Source of the DNA: Paraspadella gotoi
Taxonomy: Eukaryota > Chaetognatha
Length of the DNA stretch: 64,000 bases
Direction of reading: 5' to 3'
NCBI GenBank assembly: GCA_051294375.1
Contig: CM119266.1
Coordinates: 12,129,180-12,193,179, forward strand
The notes below the pieces were generated by a model. That model made no database searches and was not told the origin of the DNA. It saw only the letters and a list, made by a program, of their open reading frames with translations. A program made the translations under genes and the position numbers. Shown piece after piece: positions 63,093 through 64,000 of this stretch. How positions within the stretch are numbered: the first letter of the stretch is position 1; the number at the start of each line of letters is the position of its first letter.

Positions 63093-63095
<3 letters not shown>

Positions 63096-63157
<62 letters not shown>
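63096..63157. repeat. (GA)n microsatellite
   Basis: GA tract of about 62 bases. A second lies at 63270-63300. Confidence 0.96.
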
Positions 63158-63159
<2 letters not shown>

Positions 63160-63265
63160 CAGACAAAAAGCAGAGACGAGGGAGAGAAGAGGGGAATAGA
63201 GTCACCGAGCACGAGGCGTGACATGCCTTTCGTAGCGAGTGCAAAGGGAGGGCGGTCAAGGAAGT

Positions 63266-63302
<37 letters not shown>

Positions 63303-63390
63303 ACTCCTCTACGAAATCGTAGCTCATCAACAAATCATTACGGTTTGGAGCCCAAAGGTCAAACCGCACGAACGATTCTTATCTCTTCAA

Positions 63391-63493
63391 TGACGTCAGC
63401 CTTTTCTCGATCACGTGACTCGGAAATTATTGACACGCGAACGGAGGAAGGAAGGGAGGAGGAAGAAGTGAGGGAGGAGGCGGGATAAAAAAA
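63391..63493 (+). promoter_or_regulatory. Candidate promoter: CRE, E-box, GC box, TATA-like
   Basis: A perfect CRE (TGACGTCA, 63391-63398) is followed after 12 bases by TCACGTGA (63411-63418, an 8-base palindromic E-box), then GGAGG-rich DNA, a GC box GGCGGG (63479-63484) and ATAAAAAAA (63485-63493). The order suggests transcription to the right. The TATA-like word is weak because it sits in A-rich DNA, and no start-site motif is visible. Confidence 0.3.
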
Positions 63494-63625
63494 GGGAGGA
63501 AAGGATCGAAGAGGAAAGAGGAGATAAGGGAGAAATATAGTCAAAAAAGGAAAGAAAGAAGCTGGAAATGAAAAGAAAATAGGAAATATTCCATCTCACT
63601 CACGAGGAGAAAGTCTAAAAAAAAA

Positions 63626-63841
63626 ATGTCAAATCTACGACTTAAAAAGATCGAGGGAATTGAAAAAAGTGAGAGGATCTCGGATAGAATAAAAAAAAAA
63701 AAATTTCGGTGGATGAAAATGAAAAAAAAAGGGAATAAGGAGAGAAACGTAAAAAAATACCATGTCAGGTATTTTCTCTCGGGAGAATCAAAAAATAATA
63801 TGATCGAAGGATTTCAAAATGGAATTCAGTCTCCAAAATGA
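63626..63841 (+). CDS. Small Lys-rich ORF of unknown function
   Basis: Seventy-one codons from an ATG in an A-rich context (acceptable for an insect start) to TGA at 63839. The product is strongly basic (many Lys/Arg, including runs of four Lys) with a less biased end (RYFLSGESKNNMIEGFQNG). It lies about 130 bases right of the candidate promoter. No signal peptide, domain or paralogue is recognised. A-rich composition alone could give such a frame. Confidence 0.15.
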   Translation: MSNLRLKKIEGIEKSERISDRIKKKKFRWMKMKKKGNKERNVKKYHVRYFLSGESKNNMIEGFQNGIQSPK

Positions 63842-64000
63842 AACCCGCAGGGAAAGACTACAATGTTTACTGTTAAAATTTATCGCCGAATCTTCCGAGG
63901 TGACGACATAGTTTAAATTAAATGTTTATGTTGGTATTTTGAGTTACTCGGCCCTGACATGCGCCTTTTCCCGTCGCTTCAAATGCCGGCACCTTAATCC

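Overview
The window looks like non-coding, repeat-dominated eukaryotic nuclear DNA. No complete, convincing gene, rRNA, tRNA, CRISPR array or intact transposon could be read from it. Very many long (CT)n/(GA)n tracts, (TTTC)n, (ATT)n and (GAC)n arrays, AT-rich spacers and small CpG-rich islands suggest an arthropod genome. Insects, perhaps Hymenoptera, are my best guess, helped by a decayed reading frame resembling the insect zinc-finger-associated domain (ZAD). The taxon is inference, not proof.

Assembly structure explains much of what looks strange. There are 22 N-runs (about 3.3 kb). Eight are exactly 25 N, one prints as 24, two are 10, and eleven are 157-498. Next to them, sequence is present two or three times as copies that differ mostly by one- or two-base insertions and deletions: 469-2450, 9932-12720, 14373-16443, 21016-31650, 40757-44312 with 56068-57013, and 51527-62553. 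Together with fixed 25-N spacers, this pattern suggests gaps over-filled with uncorrected long reads rather than recent biological duplication. Roughly 14 kb may be redundant. Reading frames inside these blocks are unreliable.

Layout: 1-4.9 kb, CT-rich DNA with a tandem duplicate and a CpG-rich island; 4.9-9.4 kb, AT-rich spacer with trinucleotide arrays and a possible acidic exon near 7.5 kb; 9.9-12.7 kb, a large inverted repeat; 12.7-14.4 kb, AT- then CT-rich spacer; 14.4-16.4 kb, a tandem duplicate holding the ZAD-like relic; 16.6-20.7 kb, CpG islands, a regular 43-bp minisatellite and CT tracts; 20.9-31.6 kb, a mosaic direct and inverted duplication containing a 22-bp minisatellite; 31.7-40.7 kb, CpG-rich and Asp-codon repeats, several minisatellites and polypyrimidine DNA; 40.8-48.0 kb, a repeated GA-rich module and a nested satellite of about 0.5 kb units; 48-51.5 kb, a decayed ~190-bp repeat series and AT-rich DNA; 51.5-62.6 kb, a 4.5-kb block present twice plus a 1-kb third copy; 62.6-64 kb, unique sequence with a CRE/E-box/GC-box cluster.

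The observations most likely to be biological are the nested satellite, several minisatellites whose unit length is kept while substitutions accumulate, a CACGTG-N7-CACGTG tandem E-box, the CRE/E-box cluster near 63.4 kb, and the purine/pyrimidine strand asymmetry. I found no evidence of a novel multi-gene system.
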